Shown one piece after another: positions 44,484-53,133 of a stretch of DNA of 64,000 nt (the first letter of the stretch is position 1; the number at the start of each line of letters is the position of its first letter). The notes beneath the pieces are model-generated. The model was not told the DNA's origin, made no database searches, and saw only the letters and a list, made by a program, of their open reading frames with translations. Origin of the DNA: Tardiphaga sp. vice304 (lineage in GTDB: Bacteria; Pseudomonadota; Alphaproteobacteria; Rhizobiales; Xanthobacteraceae); the NCBI RefSeq assembly GCF_007018905.1, contig NZ_CP041402.1:1290001-1354000 (forward strand), read 5' to 3'. Both the position numbers and the translations under genes were made by a program.

Positions 44484-45773
44484 ATGACTCTCGATCCGAA
44501 ACTTCGCGACGACATCATCGCTGCGGTCGACAAGGGCTTCGATGCCCAGGTCAAGTTCACGCAGGCCATGGTGCGCCACGTCTCGACGCGCGGCAATGAA
44601 CACACCATGCAGGACTTCATGTTCCGCGCCATCCGGGAGCGCGGCTACAAGATGGAGCGCTTTGCGATGGACCGCGCAGCGCTGGCCGCGCATCCCGGCG
44701 CCGGCGCCTGGGATGATCTGCACTCGACCGCGCCGATCGTGGTCGGCACGCATCACCCGCGCGAGGAGACCGGCCGCTCGCTGATCATGCAGGGCCATGT
44801 CGACGTTGTGCCGGAAGGCCCGCACGACATGTGGGCCACCGCGCCTTTCGATCCGGTGATCCAGGGCGACTGGATGCAGGGCCGCGGCGCCGGCGACATG
44901 AAGGCCGGCTGCGCCGCCAATATCTTTGCGCTCGATGCGCTGAAGAGCCTGGGCCTGCAGCCGGCGGCGACGGTGTATCTGCAGTCCGTGGTGGAGGAGG
45001 AATCCACCGGCGACGGCGCGCTGATGACGCATCTGCGCGGCTACAAGGCCGATGCCGTGGTGATCTCCGAGCCGTCGCACGAGACCATCACGCGCGCCAA
45101 TGTCGGCGTGGTCTGGTTCCAGCTCGAGGTCCGCGGCGTCCCGGTGCATGTGCAGCGGATGGGCACCGGCGCCAACGCGATCGACGCCGCCTACCGCGTG
45201 ATCGGCGAGCTGCGCAAGCTGGAAGCCAAATGGAACGCGACCAAGGACGAGCACGCGCATTTTCGCCACATCGAGAAGCCGGTCAATCTCAATATAGGCA
45301 AGATCGCCGGCGGCGACTGGGCGTCCTCGGTGCCGGCGTGGTGCAAGGTCGACATGCGGATCTCGCTGCTGCCTGGCAAGACAGCCGAAGCCGCGAAGAA
45401 GGAAATCGTCGATTGCGTCGCCGTCTTCACGCGGGGCGACGCGTTCCTGTCGAACATCCCGCCGACCATCACCTTCAACGGCTTCCAGGCCGAAGGCTAT
45501 GAGCTTAACCCCGGCTCCGATGCCGAAGCCACGCTGGCCGCGGCGCATCAGGCGGTGTTCGGCCAGAAGCCGGAAACCGTCACGTCGCTGGCCTATCTCG
45601 ACAGCCGCGTCTATGCGCTGTTCGATCGCGTGCCGACGCTGAATTACGGCTGTATCTCGCGCGGCGTCCACGGCTTCGACGAAGGCGTCAATCTGCCGTC
45701 GCTGAAGAAGACCACCACGGCGCTGGCGCTGTTCATCGCGGAGTGGTGCGGCGTGGAGAAGCTGGACGCGTAG
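44484..45773 (+). CDS. M20-family deacylase (ArgE/DapE-like)
   Basis: 429 residues from ATG 44484. Metallopeptidase M20 with the ligands in order: MQGHVDVVPEGPHDMWAT (His, Asp), GRGAGDMKAGCAANIFA (bridging Asp), QSVVEEESTGDGALM (catalytic Glu and ligand), and ISEPSHETITRANVGVVWF. It hydrolyses N-acyl amino acids or similar. Annotated relatives are called acetylornithine deacetylase, but the true substrate in this locus is probably the compound taken up by the ABC transporter. Confidence 0.88.
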   Translation: MTLDPKLRDDIIAAVDKGFDAQVKFTQAMVRHVSTRGNEHTMQDFMFRAIRERGYKMERFAMDRAALAAHPGAGAWDDLHSTAPIVVGTHHPREETGRSLIMQGHVDVVPEGPHDMWATAPFDPVIQGDWMQGRGAGDMKAGCAANIFALDALKSLGLQPAATVYLQSVVEEESTGDGALMTHLRGYKADAVVISEPSHETITRANVGVVWFQLEVRGVPVHVQRMGTGANAIDAAYRVIGELRKLEAKWNATKDEHAHFRHIEKPVNLNIGKIAGGDWASSVPAWCKVDMRISLLPGKTAEAAKKEIVDCVAVFTRGDAFLSNIPPTITFNGFQAEGYELNPGSDAEATLAAAHQAVFGQKPETVTSLAYLDSRVYALFDRVPTLNYGCISRGVHGFDEGVNLPSLKKTTTALALFIAEWCGVEKLDA

Positions 45774-45937
45774 CGGCTGAAACCACGAGGCGGCGTTTTG
45801 GCGAGCGATCTGGGATCCAGATATCCGGGCAACAATCGCTCCCCGCGGCCCAAAATTGACGCCGATTGATCCACCGCAATGCGAGGGGGACGTCATGGGC
45901 CGAACATTGCTGCAGCCAACCAGCAACGGAGGACGCC

Positions 45938-46345
45938 GTGACAACCCCGACCCAAACCTCGATCGCCGGCGCCGTCATCGATCGCATCCATGCCTGGGTG
46001 CAGCACCGCCGCGAGATCGCCGAATTGCGCGACCTCGACGCCGGTGAGTTTCAGCGCATGGCGCATGAGCTCGGCCTGGCACCGGGATACCTCGACATGC
46101 TGGTGCAGCAGGGGCCGCCGGACGCCGCCGAACTGCCGCTGATGATGAAGGCGCTCGGCTTCAGCCAGCAGACCATCGACGCCATCAATCCGCGCGAGTT
46201 CCAAGACATGCAGACCTGCTGCGGCGAATGCGAACACAAGCATACCTGCCGCAACGACATCTCGGCCGAAACCGCCGCGCAGAACTATCAACATTATTGC
46301 GCCAACGCCGAAGCCATCAAAGCGATGAAGGCCGCCGCGCAGTAG
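45938..46345 (+). CDS. DUF6455 family cysteine-rich protein
   Basis: 135 residues from GTG 45938 with GGAGGA upstream. A helical N-terminal part (ELRDLDAGEFQRMAHELGLA, PGYLDMLVQQGPPDAAELPL) and a cysteine cluster TCCGECEHKHTCRNDI are the hallmarks of DUF6455. The cluster could bind a metal. Single gene; unknown function. Confidence 0.8.
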   Translation: MTTPTQTSIAGAVIDRIHAWVQHRREIAELRDLDAGEFQRMAHELGLAPGYLDMLVQQGPPDAAELPLMMKALGFSQQTIDAINPREFQDMQTCCGECEHKHTCRNDISAETAAQNYQHYCANAEAIKAMKAAAQ

Positions 46346-46429
46346 ATTATTCTCCGCCCGCCCGCCGATTGCCGGAAAAGCGGCCCGGGTAAGGTTGATC
46401 GGTTAGGTTAACAAAGGGTTAGCGTTGCA

Positions 46430-46558
46430 GCGCAGCGCCACTGCGATAGCGTCGATTACGCTGATGCAAAACGGGCATCGAAGTCGCTTTCCTGCCCGGG
46501 ATTTCGAGTGCACGGCACGGGACCGCCGTTATTACCCGCGTCGGCGGTCCCACTTTTT
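46430..46558 (+). ncRNA. Candidate small RNA ending in a strong terminator
   Basis: A terminator (GGGACCGCCG at 46519-46528 pairing with CGGCGGTCCC at 46542-46551, then ACTTTTT) lies 170 bases after the nearest stop codon. That is too far to be that gene's own simple terminator. The stretch before it contains no reading frame and can form small stems (GCGTCGATTACGC, GGCATCGAAGTCGC). This suggests a separate transcript on the plus strand. The 5' end is a guess. It could also be the far 3' end of the DUF6455 transcript. Confidence 0.35.
46519..46558 (+). terminator. Rho-independent terminator
   Basis: Ten-base perfect GC stem with a 13-base loop, followed by five T. Confidence 0.85.
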
Positions 46559-46588
46559 CTCAAGCATATAGATGGCGCTCCGGCCTCT

Positions 46589-46712
46589 TGTGTCGTCCCC
46601 GCGAAAGCGGGGACCCATACACGCTGTCTGCGCCGTGGCGCGCAGGGGGTCGTGGCGTTTTCACTTTGAAGTCGGAGGCTATGGGTCCCCGCTTTCGCGG
46701 GGACGACATGCG
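46589..46712. repeat. Inverted repeat (GTCCCCGCGAAAGCGGGGACCCA type)
   Basis: TCGTCCCCGCGAAAGCGGGG with ACCCAT on the left, and ATGGGTCCCCGCTTTCGCGG with GGACGAC on the right, about 75 bases apart. Each arm is itself a hairpin. It differs in sequence from the other repeat families here. Confidence 0.85.
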
Positions 46713-46768
46713 GAGAATGCGAGCGCCCATCATTCTGAGCGCTCGCAGCTACTCATGAAGTACGCGGC

Positions 46769-47551
46769 CTACCAGGTCGCCAGCACCGCGCCCTTGAACT
46801 TCGTGGCGATGAATTCCTTCACTTCCGGCGACTGGTAGCTCTCGACCAGAATCTTCACCCAGGGCTTGTCCTTGTCGACGACGCGCACCGCGATGACGTT
46901 GGCGTAGGGGCCCTTGGGGTCTTCACGCAAAATGGCATCCTTCACCGGATCGAGGCCGGCCTGGGTGGCGTAATTGATGTTGATGCCGGCGACGTCGACG
47001 TCGGGCAGCGTGCGCGGCAGCTGCGCGGCATCGACCTCGATCACCTTCAGCTTCTTCGGATTTTCGGTGATGTCGAGCAGGGTCGGCTTGAAGCCTGTGC
47101 CATCCTTCAGCTTGATGATGCCCTTGTCGCGCAGCAGCAGCAGCACGCGACCGCCATTGGTGGGATCGTTCGGAATCGCGATCGACGCGCCGGATGGCAC
47201 CGAGTCCCAGGTCTTGTACTTCGCCGAATAGACGCCCATCGGGAAGTTGATGGTGGTGGCGACTGACTCCAGCTTGAACTTGCGGTCGGCGATCTGGTTG
47301 TCGAGATAGGGCTGGTGCTGGAACGAATTGGCCTGCAGGTCGCCGGTGTCGAGCGCCGTGTTGGGCACGACGTAGTCGGAAAATTCGACGATCTGGATGT
47401 CGAGACCCTTCTTGGCGGCGACTGCCTTGGCGGCTTCCAGCACCTGCGCGTGCGGCCCGGCGGTGACCCCGACCTTGATGGTTTCGGCGTGAGCGAGACC
47501 GGTCAGCGCCAAAGCGGCGACGGCGGAGAGGGCGAGCGAGCGTAGCGACAT
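46769..47551 (-). CDS. metQ: Methionine ABC transporter binding protein (MetQ/NlpA family)
   Basis: 260 residues with signal peptide (LALSAVAALALTGLAHAE). NlpA family: IKVGVTAGPHAQVLEAAKAV, NSFQHQPYLDNQI, ATTINFPMGVYSAKYKTWDS, SIAIPNDPTNGGRVLLLLRD. It lacks a lipobox Cys, so it is soluble in the periplasm. Last gene of metNIQ. Binds methionine or a related sulfur compound. Confidence 0.9.
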   Translation of the reverse strand: MSLRSLALSAVAALALTGLAHAETIKVGVTAGPHAQVLEAAKAVAAKKGLDIQIVEFSDYVVPNTALDTGDLQANSFQHQPYLDNQIADRKFKLESVATTINFPMGVYSAKYKTWDSVPSGASIAIPNDPTNGGRVLLLLRDKGIIKLKDGTGFKPTLLDITENPKKLKVIEVDAAQLPRTLPDVDVAGININYATQAGLDPVKDAILREDPKGPYANVIAVRVVDKDKPWVKILVESYQSPEVKEFIATKFKGAVLATW

Positions 47552-47596
47552 ATTCTTTTCCTGCGGTGGGTGACGTCTAACAGCGCGAGCGGGCGC

Positions 47597-48262
47597 TCAC
47601 GAATTGCGGTTGCGCTTGTCGAGGCGGCGCGACAGCCGGTCGCCGATGGTCTGGACGCCCTGCACGAGGCAGATCAGCACCAGCACCACGGTGAGCATCA
47701 CTTCCGGCATGAAGCGCTGGTAGCCGTAGCGGATGCCGAGATCGCCGAGCCCGCCGCCGCCGACCGCGCCGACCATCGCGGAATAGCCGATCAGGCTGAC
47801 GATCGCGAGCGTCAAGGCCAGCGTCACCGCGGGCAGCGCTTCCGGCAGCAGCACCTTCTGCACGATCTGCAAGGGGCTCGCGCCAAAGGCGCGCGCGGCT
47901 TCCACCAGGCCCTGATCGACTTCGCGGATCGCGCCTTCGATGACGCGCGCGATGAACGGGATCGCGGCGATGGTCAGGGGCACCACCGCGGCGCGGGTGC
48001 CGATCGAGGTGCCGGCGATGGCGCGGGTCAGCGGCACGATGGCGACCACGAGAATGATGAACGGCGTCGAGCGCGTGGCGTTGACGACGAGGCCGACGAT
48101 GCGGTTGACGTTTGGCGCGGGAAACAACTCACCGGCGCGCGAGGTGGCGAGGAACACGCCGAGCGGCAGGCCGAGCAGCGTGCCGAACGAGCCGGCCAGC
48201 GCCACCATCGTCAGCGTGTCCAGCGTCGACCAGGCGATCAGCGACAACAGTTCAGGCGACAT
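47597..48262 (-). CDS. metI: Methionine ABC transporter permease
   Basis: 221 residues from ATG 48262, overlapping metN by 11 bases. Five membrane segments with the coupling loop [20 protein letters not shown] followed by [14 protein letters not shown] (the EAA motif). The pattern [20 protein letters not shown] near the end is diagnostic of MetI. Confidence 0.93.
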   Translation of the reverse strand: MSPELLSLIAWSTLDTLTMVALAGSFGTLLGLPLGVFLATSRAGELFPAPNVNRIVGLVVNATRSTPFIILVVAIVPLTRAIAGTSIGTRAAVVPLTIAAIPFIARVIEGAIREVDQGLVEAARAFGASPLQIVQKVLLPEALPAVTLALTLAIVSLIGYSAMVGAVGGGGLGDLGIRYGYQRFMPEVMLTVVLVLICLVQGVQTIGDRLSRRLDKRNRNS

Positions 48263-49358
48263 AGCCAAGGTGCTCCACATGGTTGCGGGTGCTGGTCAGC
48301 TCGGTAATCAGCCGGGTCAGCAACGCCGGTTCGGCGGGCACCGACGTGATCAGCGTGCCGAACGGCTGGCCGGCGATATATTCGATCTGGCCGTGCATGA
48401 TGTTGAAATCGACATTGTAGGCCCGTGTCAGGCGCGACAGCACCGGCTCGTCGGCATCGGCGCCGGTGAAGGAGATGCGGATCACAGCCTGGCGGCCCGC
48501 TGCGTAATCCGGCAGCAATTGCTGCTGCAGCCACTCCGGCACATTGCCGCCGGTGACTTCGCCGACGAAGCGCTGGGTGGTCTCGTGATGCGGGTTGGCG
48601 AAGATCTCGTAGGTCGAGCCCTGCTCGACGATGCGACCGCTTTCCATCACCGCGACATGGTCGGCGAGTTTCTTCACCACCGCCATTTCGTGGGTGATGA
48701 AAAGAATGGTGAGGTTGAGCTCGGCGTTGATCTTTTTCAGCAGCGCCAGGATCTGGCCGGTGGTCTCGGGATCGAGCGCGGAGGTCGCCTCGTCCGACAG
48801 CAGCACCTTCGGCCTGGTCGCCAGTGCCCGCGCAATGCCGACGCGCTGCTTCTGGCCGCCGGACAGTTCGGCCGGATAGCGGTCGCGCTTGTCGGCAAGG
48901 CCGACCATGTCGAGCAGCGGGTTGACGATGCCCGGAATATCGCGCCGCGGCGTGCCGGCGATCTCTAGCGGCAGCGCGATGTTGTCGAAGGCGGTGCGCG
49001 ACGACAAAAGGTTGAAGTGCTGGAAGATCATCCCGATCGAGCGCCGCGCCTGTCGCAAGGCGCGCTCGTCGAGCGAACCGATGTCGAGGCCGTCGACGGT
49101 GACGTGGCCCGAGCTCGGCAGTTCGAGGCCGTTGATCAGCCGGATCAGCGTCGATTTGCCGGCGCCGCTGCGCCCGATGACGCCGACGATGGCGCCTTCG
49201 GGGACATTGAGGTCGATATTATCGACCGCGCGCACTTCCGCGGATCCCGATCGCGCCGGAAAATGCTTGCTGACGCCCGCGAACGAGATGATCGCGCGCG
49301 CCGGCGGTTCGATGAGGGGGACGGGTGCCCCGACGGGCTGCGGCACTGGCGCGTTCAT
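48252..49358 (-). CDS. metN: Methionine ABC transporter ATPase
   Basis: 368 residues. Walker [18 protein letters not shown], signature [20 protein letters not shown], Walker [22 protein letters not shown]-loop [14 protein letters not shown]. The C-terminal 85 residues form the NIL regulatory domain that lets methionine inhibit transport ([20 protein letters not shown]). First gene of metNIQ. Confidence 0.94.
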   Translation of the reverse strand: MNAPVPQPVGAPVPLIEPPARAIISFAGVSKHFPARSGSAEVRAVDNIDLNVPEGAIVGVIGRSGAGKSTLIRLINGLELPSSGHVTVDGLDIGSLDERALRQARRSIGMIFQHFNLLSSRTAFDNIALPLEIAGTPRRDIPGIVNPLLDMVGLADKRDRYPAELSGGQKQRVGIARALATRPKVLLSDEATSALDPETTGQILALLKKINAELNLTILFITHEMAVVKKLADHVAVMESGRIVEQGSTYEIFANPHHETTQRFVGEVTGGNVPEWLQQQLLPDYAAGRQAVIRISFTGADADEPVLSRLTRAYNVDFNIMHGQIEYIAGQPFGTLITSVPAEPALLTRLITELTSTRNHVEHLGYVA

Positions 49359-49579
49359 GGATGCTGTTTCTGCTGATCTGGAAAACGAAAGGGCCGGTCT
49401 GCGCCGGCGCCTGTCCGCGGGGGTAACCTACTGTTTTCGCCGCAGATTTCAACCGCAGCGCACAAAAGACGAGATTTATATGCCGTGGGGGTGATGGAGG
49501 GGACAGAGATACCGCAAGCGCAGCATTTGCAGGGTTAATCGGCTGTTTGGTGTTTGGCTGTTTGGCGCATGCGCCAGTG

Positions 49580-49787
49580 GTATCCCTCCCCCTTGCGGGG
49601 AGGGTCGACCTCCACTCCCGACGATGCGAAAGCATCGTCGGGAGTGGAGGTCGGGGTGGGGGTGCCACGGGCGACGGCGTCTGTGGCTACCCCCACCCGT
49701 CAGGTTTGTTCGCTTCGCTCTCAAACGCGCCACCCATGGCGGACGAATTCGTCCGCCAGACCCCGCAAGGGGGAGGGACAGAAAGAG
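49580..49787. repeat. Intergenic palindromic repeat (CCCTCCCCCTTGCGGGGAGG type)
   Basis: CCCTCCCCCTTGCGGGGAGG at the left and CCCCGCAAGGGGGAGGG at the right enclose a long hairpin (CTCCACTCCCGACGATGCG with CGCATCG... arm through GAAAGC), GGGGTGGGGG/CCCCCACCC and GGCGGACGAATTCGTCCGCC. The same type appears at 63650..63812. The stretch 49359-49579 before it holds only the metN upstream region. Confidence 0.85.
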
Positions 49788-50747
49788 CTACGACCCCGGC
49801 GTCCACTTCCAGACGATCTCCTTCACGTTCACCGCCTTGGGGATCAGGCCGAGCTTGAAGAAGCGGTCGGCCGTCTCCTGCTGGGTGGCGATGACCTTGT
49901 CGGTGATCGGGGTCACGCCGTATTGCGAGCGATTGACGGCGCGGATGGTGGCATCCTTGTCGACGCCGGTGGCCTCGCGCAGGGAGGTGGCCACTTCCGC
50001 GCGATGGTCGGCGGCCCATTTGCCTTCTTCCGCAAAGGTCTGGTTCAGCAGCGCCACGATGTCGGCATGATTGGTGGTGAAATCCTTGTTGGCGAGGAAG
50101 AACGAGTTGCTCTCCTGCACGTCACTCGAGAACGCAAGCACGCGCACCTTGCCGTTCTCCGCCAGCGCCAGATAGGGATCCCAGATCGACCAGGCATCGA
50201 TGTTGCCGCCGGCGAAGGCGGCGACCGCATCGGCCGGCCCGAGCGTCACCGGCGTGATATCGGTGTAAGCGAGGCCCGCTTTCTCCAGCGCCGCGACGAG
50301 GGTGTTGTGCGCGCTCGATCCCTTGGCGAAGCCGACCTTCCTGCCCTTGAGATCGGCCAGCGTCCTGATCGGCGAATCCGCGGGCACGACGATGCCCTGA
50401 TTGTTGCCTTCCGACGGGGTCGCCGCGACGTAGAGCAAATTGGCGCGCGCGGCCTGCGCGAAGATCGGCGGCGCGTCGCCGGTATAGCCGAAATCGACAT
50501 TGCCGGTGTTGATCGCCTCCAGGATCGGCGGGCCGAACTGGAACTCTACCCACTTGACCGTGATGCCGCGCTGCTTCAGTGCGGCATCCAGCGTGCCGCG
50601 CTGCTTCACGACCGGAAAGATGCCGGCCTTCTGGAAGCCGATGCGGACTTCCTTCAGCGGTTCGGCGGTTGCGGGTGCGGCCAGCGCGGCCGACAGCAAC
50701 ATGGCTGACAGACCGGAAAGGATCGTTCGTCTGCTCGGGGACATCAT
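49788..50747 (-). CDS. Aliphatic sulfonate-type ABC binding protein (SsuA-like)
   Basis: 319 residues from ATG 50747 (a second ATG follows at once). A twin-arginine-like signal (SRRTILSGLSAMLLSAALAA) leads into the SsuA fold: VRIGFQKAGIFPVVKQRGTL, LEAINTGNVDFGYTGDAPPI, GRKVGFAKGSSAHNTLVAAL. Permease and ATPase genes are not adjacent, so it must share a transporter encoded elsewhere or belong to a partial locus. Ligand probably a sulfonate or similar sulfur source. Confidence 0.88.
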   Translation of the reverse strand: MMSPSRRTILSGLSAMLLSAALAAPATAEPLKEVRIGFQKAGIFPVVKQRGTLDAALKQRGITVKWVEFQFGPPILEAINTGNVDFGYTGDAPPIFAQAARANLLYVAATPSEGNNQGIVVPADSPIRTLADLKGRKVGFAKGSSAHNTLVAALEKAGLAYTDITPVTLGPADAVAAFAGGNIDAWSIWDPYLALAENGKVRVLAFSSDVQESNSFFLANKDFTTNHADIVALLNQTFAEEGKWAADHRAEVATSLREATGVDKDATIRAVNRSQYGVTPITDKVIATQQETADRFFKLGLIPKAVNVKEIVWKWTPGS

Positions 50748-51117
50748 AGACTCCGTGATGATCGTTGCAGCCGTTCGCTGCGGGACGTCAACGCTACGCC
50801 GGACGCTCGGGATTGTGCTTTCAAAGGTAGCGCCCGGCCGGCAAGGTTTTGTTTGACCGGCGCGACGCGACAGCAGCTTTATGCTTACGGCGACGTGCTG
50901 CATTGGACGAGCCTTACGTAGTATCGAAACGGGTTGGAGAATGTTTCCGCTGCGTAGCTTGCCTCGCGCAGAACGCCTGCATCGCGCGCCCGGCAACTAC
51001 GGTCAGCCGTTCCATTGACTGCCAGAGGCCGCCAGATAGCCTAGCGAGGGCGCTGCATCTTGCGGGGCCGGGCGGGATTTTCCGCTGAACTGTAGTTCGT
51101 CAGATCCGGATTTTCCC
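50748..51117. other. Divergent promoter region between two SsuA-like genes
   Basis: 370 bases with no supported gene. It should hold the promoters of both divergent binding-protein genes; I could not pick out a CysB-type site with confidence. Confidence 0.4.
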
Positions 51118-52095
51118 ATGCTTTCCCTGCCGCATGTTTTCACGCGCCTGAAAGCCCTGCCGCTCGCCGCGATGGCCTCGATCCTGTCGGTCTCGTTCGC
51201 CTGCGCGCAGACGCCAGCAAGCGATACGGTCCGGATCGGCTATCAGAAGTCATCGACACTGACGGCGATCCTGAAGACCAATGGCGAGCTGGAGAAGGCG
51301 CTGGCGCCGCTCGGCGTGAAGATCAGCTGGCACGAATTCTCCAGCGGCCTGCCGCTGCTCGAGGCGATCAATACCGGCAATGTTGATTTCGGCGCCGACG
51401 TCGCCGACACCGTGCCGCTGTTCGCTCAGGCGGCTGGCGCGAAACTCGCCTACATCGCCGAGGAAGCGGCCTCGCCGGCCGCGCAGGCGATCCTGGTGCC
51501 GGCGGAATCGCCGATCAAGTCGCTGGCCGACCTCAAGGGGCGCAAGATTGCGGTGACCAAGGGCGCCGGCAGCCACTATCTGCTGCTCGCCGCGCTCGGC
51601 AAGGCCGGGCTGAATTTCAAGGACATCTCGCCGGCCTATCTGCCGCCGGCCGACGGCCGCATCGCCTTTGTCGGCGGCAACGTGCAGGCCTGGGTGGCGT
51701 GGGATCCGTTCCTCACCAGCGCGCTGAAGCAGTCCGGCGCCCGCGTGCTGGCCGATGGCGGCAACGGGCTCGCGAGCTACAAGCGCTACTACCTGTCGTC
51801 GGCCGCCTATGCCGAGCGGCGCAGCGACGTGCTGGGTGTGATCTATAAAAAGCTCGATGAGACCGGCACATGGGTCAAGGCGCAGCCGAAGGACGCCGCA
51901 TCCCTGCTCGCCAGCCTGTGGGGCATCGATGCCGCGACCGTCGAGGAGGCCAACAGTCACCGCTCCTACCAGGTCGGCGCGGTCACGCTGCCGGGCCTTT
52001 CCGAGCAGCAGAAGATCGCTGACGCCTTCTTCGCCGAAGGCTTGATCCCGGTGAAGGTCGACGCCGCCGCCGCGAAACTCTGGTCGCCAAAGTAA
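51118..52095 (+). CDS. Second SsuA-like binding protein
   Basis: 325 residues with signal peptide (LPLAAMASILSVSFACAQ). Same fold as its divergent neighbour: VRIGYQKSSTLTAILKTNGE, LEAINTGNVDFGADVADTVP, GRKIAVTKGAGSHYLLLAAL. Residues lining the site differ (PPADGRIAFVGGNVQAWVAW), so the ligand may differ. Followed after 33 bases by a MetQ-type gene. Confidence 0.87.
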   Translation: MLSLPHVFTRLKALPLAAMASILSVSFACAQTPASDTVRIGYQKSSTLTAILKTNGELEKALAPLGVKISWHEFSSGLPLLEAINTGNVDFGADVADTVPLFAQAAGAKLAYIAEEAASPAAQAILVPAESPIKSLADLKGRKIAVTKGAGSHYLLLAALGKAGLNFKDISPAYLPPADGRIAFVGGNVQAWVAWDPFLTSALKQSGARVLADGGNGLASYKRYYLSSAAYAERRSDVLGVIYKKLDETGTWVKAQPKDAASLLASLWGIDAATVEEANSHRSYQVGAVTLPGLSEQQKIADAFFAEGLIPVKVDAAAAKLWSPK

Positions 52096-52128
52096 TTCAA
52101 CGAACAACCTCTCCCTGAAAGACCCATC

Positions 52129-52938
52129 ATGAAGATCGCCTCCGTCATCGCCGCGGCGCTCCTCGCCATGTTCGCGGCCGGCCTTGCTACTGCGCAGACC
52201 GCGCCCAAGACCGAAATCAAGATCGGCTTCGTGCCTGGCCCCTATATCGACGGCTTCAAGAAGGGCGTCGAGCCGGAGCTGAAGAAAAAGGGTTACTCGA
52301 TCAAATACTTCGAGTTCTCGACCGGGCTCGAGGCCAACACCGCGGTGTTCGGCAACGACATCGACGCGAATGTGATGCAGCACACCGTGTTTCTGAACGC
52401 CTACAACCAGCGCCAGAAGACCGACCTCGCCGGCATCATCACGGTGCCGACCCCGCCGATGGGGTTGTATTCGAAGAAGTACGCCAAGGCCGATGCGGTG
52501 AAGAAGGGCATGACCGTGGTGGTGCCGAACGATCCGGTCAATTTGCAACGCGCGCTGTGGATCCTGCGCGATCTCGGCTGGATCGAGATCAAGGACAACA
52601 ACCCGGTCGACGTCACCGAGCTCGACGTCATCAAGAACCCTGCCGGCATCAAGATCGTGCCGCTGGAAAACGCCCAGGCGCCGCGCGCGCTGGACGACGC
52701 CGACTTCGCCGCCGTGCAGGGCAATTTCGCGATCTACTCCGGGCTGAAGCTGACGGAGGCTTTTGCGCTGGAGAAGATGACGATGCCGTACAGCAACGTC
52801 GTCGCCGTGAAACGCGGCAATGTCGACGCGCCGTGGGCGAAGGGTATCGTCGAGGCCTACAAGTCCGACACGTTCAAGAACGCGATCCGCAGCGACAAGT
52901 TCTACGCCGGCTTCGTGCTGCCGGATTATTTCAACTAG
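52129..52938 (+). CDS. MetQ/NlpA-family binding protein, unlinked to permease
   Basis: 269 residues with signal peptide (ASVIAAALLAMFAAGLATAQ). NlpA fold: IKIGFVPGPYIDGFKKGVEP, FGNDIDANVMQHTVFLNAYN, PTPPMGLYSKKYAKADAVKK, VVVPNDPVNLQRALWILRDL. It shares only the general fold with MetQ at 46769. It is likely cotranscribed with the SsuA-like gene upstream, and may use MetNI or another transporter. Confidence 0.87.
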   Translation: MKIASVIAAALLAMFAAGLATAQTAPKTEIKIGFVPGPYIDGFKKGVEPELKKKGYSIKYFEFSTGLEANTAVFGNDIDANVMQHTVFLNAYNQRQKTDLAGIITVPTPPMGLYSKKYAKADAVKKGMTVVVPNDPVNLQRALWILRDLGWIEIKDNNPVDVTELDVIKNPAGIKIVPLENAQAPRALDDADFAAVQGNFAIYSGLKLTEAFALEKMTMPYSNVVAVKRGNVDAPWAKGIVEAYKSDTFKNAIRSDKFYAGFVLPDYFN

Positions 52939-52974
52939 GACGCTCTGTTCGACGTTGAAGGCGCTGCATACTCT

Positions 52975-53130
52975 GCCTCTTCCTTCTCCGCTTGTGGGAG
53001 AAGGTGGCACGGCCGAAGGCCGTGACGGATGAGGGGTTACTGGGCGACGGCATTTGTGGCGTCCCCTCACCCGTCTCGACCGCTTCGCGGTCGATCCACC
53101 CTCTCCCACAAGGGGAGAGGGAAGGAAGAT
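52975..53130. repeat. Intergenic palindromic repeat (CTTGTGGGAGAAGG type)
   Basis: Nearly identical to 32693..32840 and 29652..29817, including CACGGCCGAAGGCCGTG and GACCGCTTCGCGGTC. It sits between convergent genes. Confidence 0.87.
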
Positions 53131-53133
53131 AGC

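Noticed and set aside
44469..45944. 491-residue frame opposite the M20 deacylase gene
   Set aside because: Shadow; the sense strand has every M20 metal ligand.
49359..49470. Possible SAM-II riboswitch upstream of metN
   Set aside because: The leader is GC-rich and lacks the conserved pseudoknot sequence of SAM-II; no other SAM riboswitch core could be found by eye.
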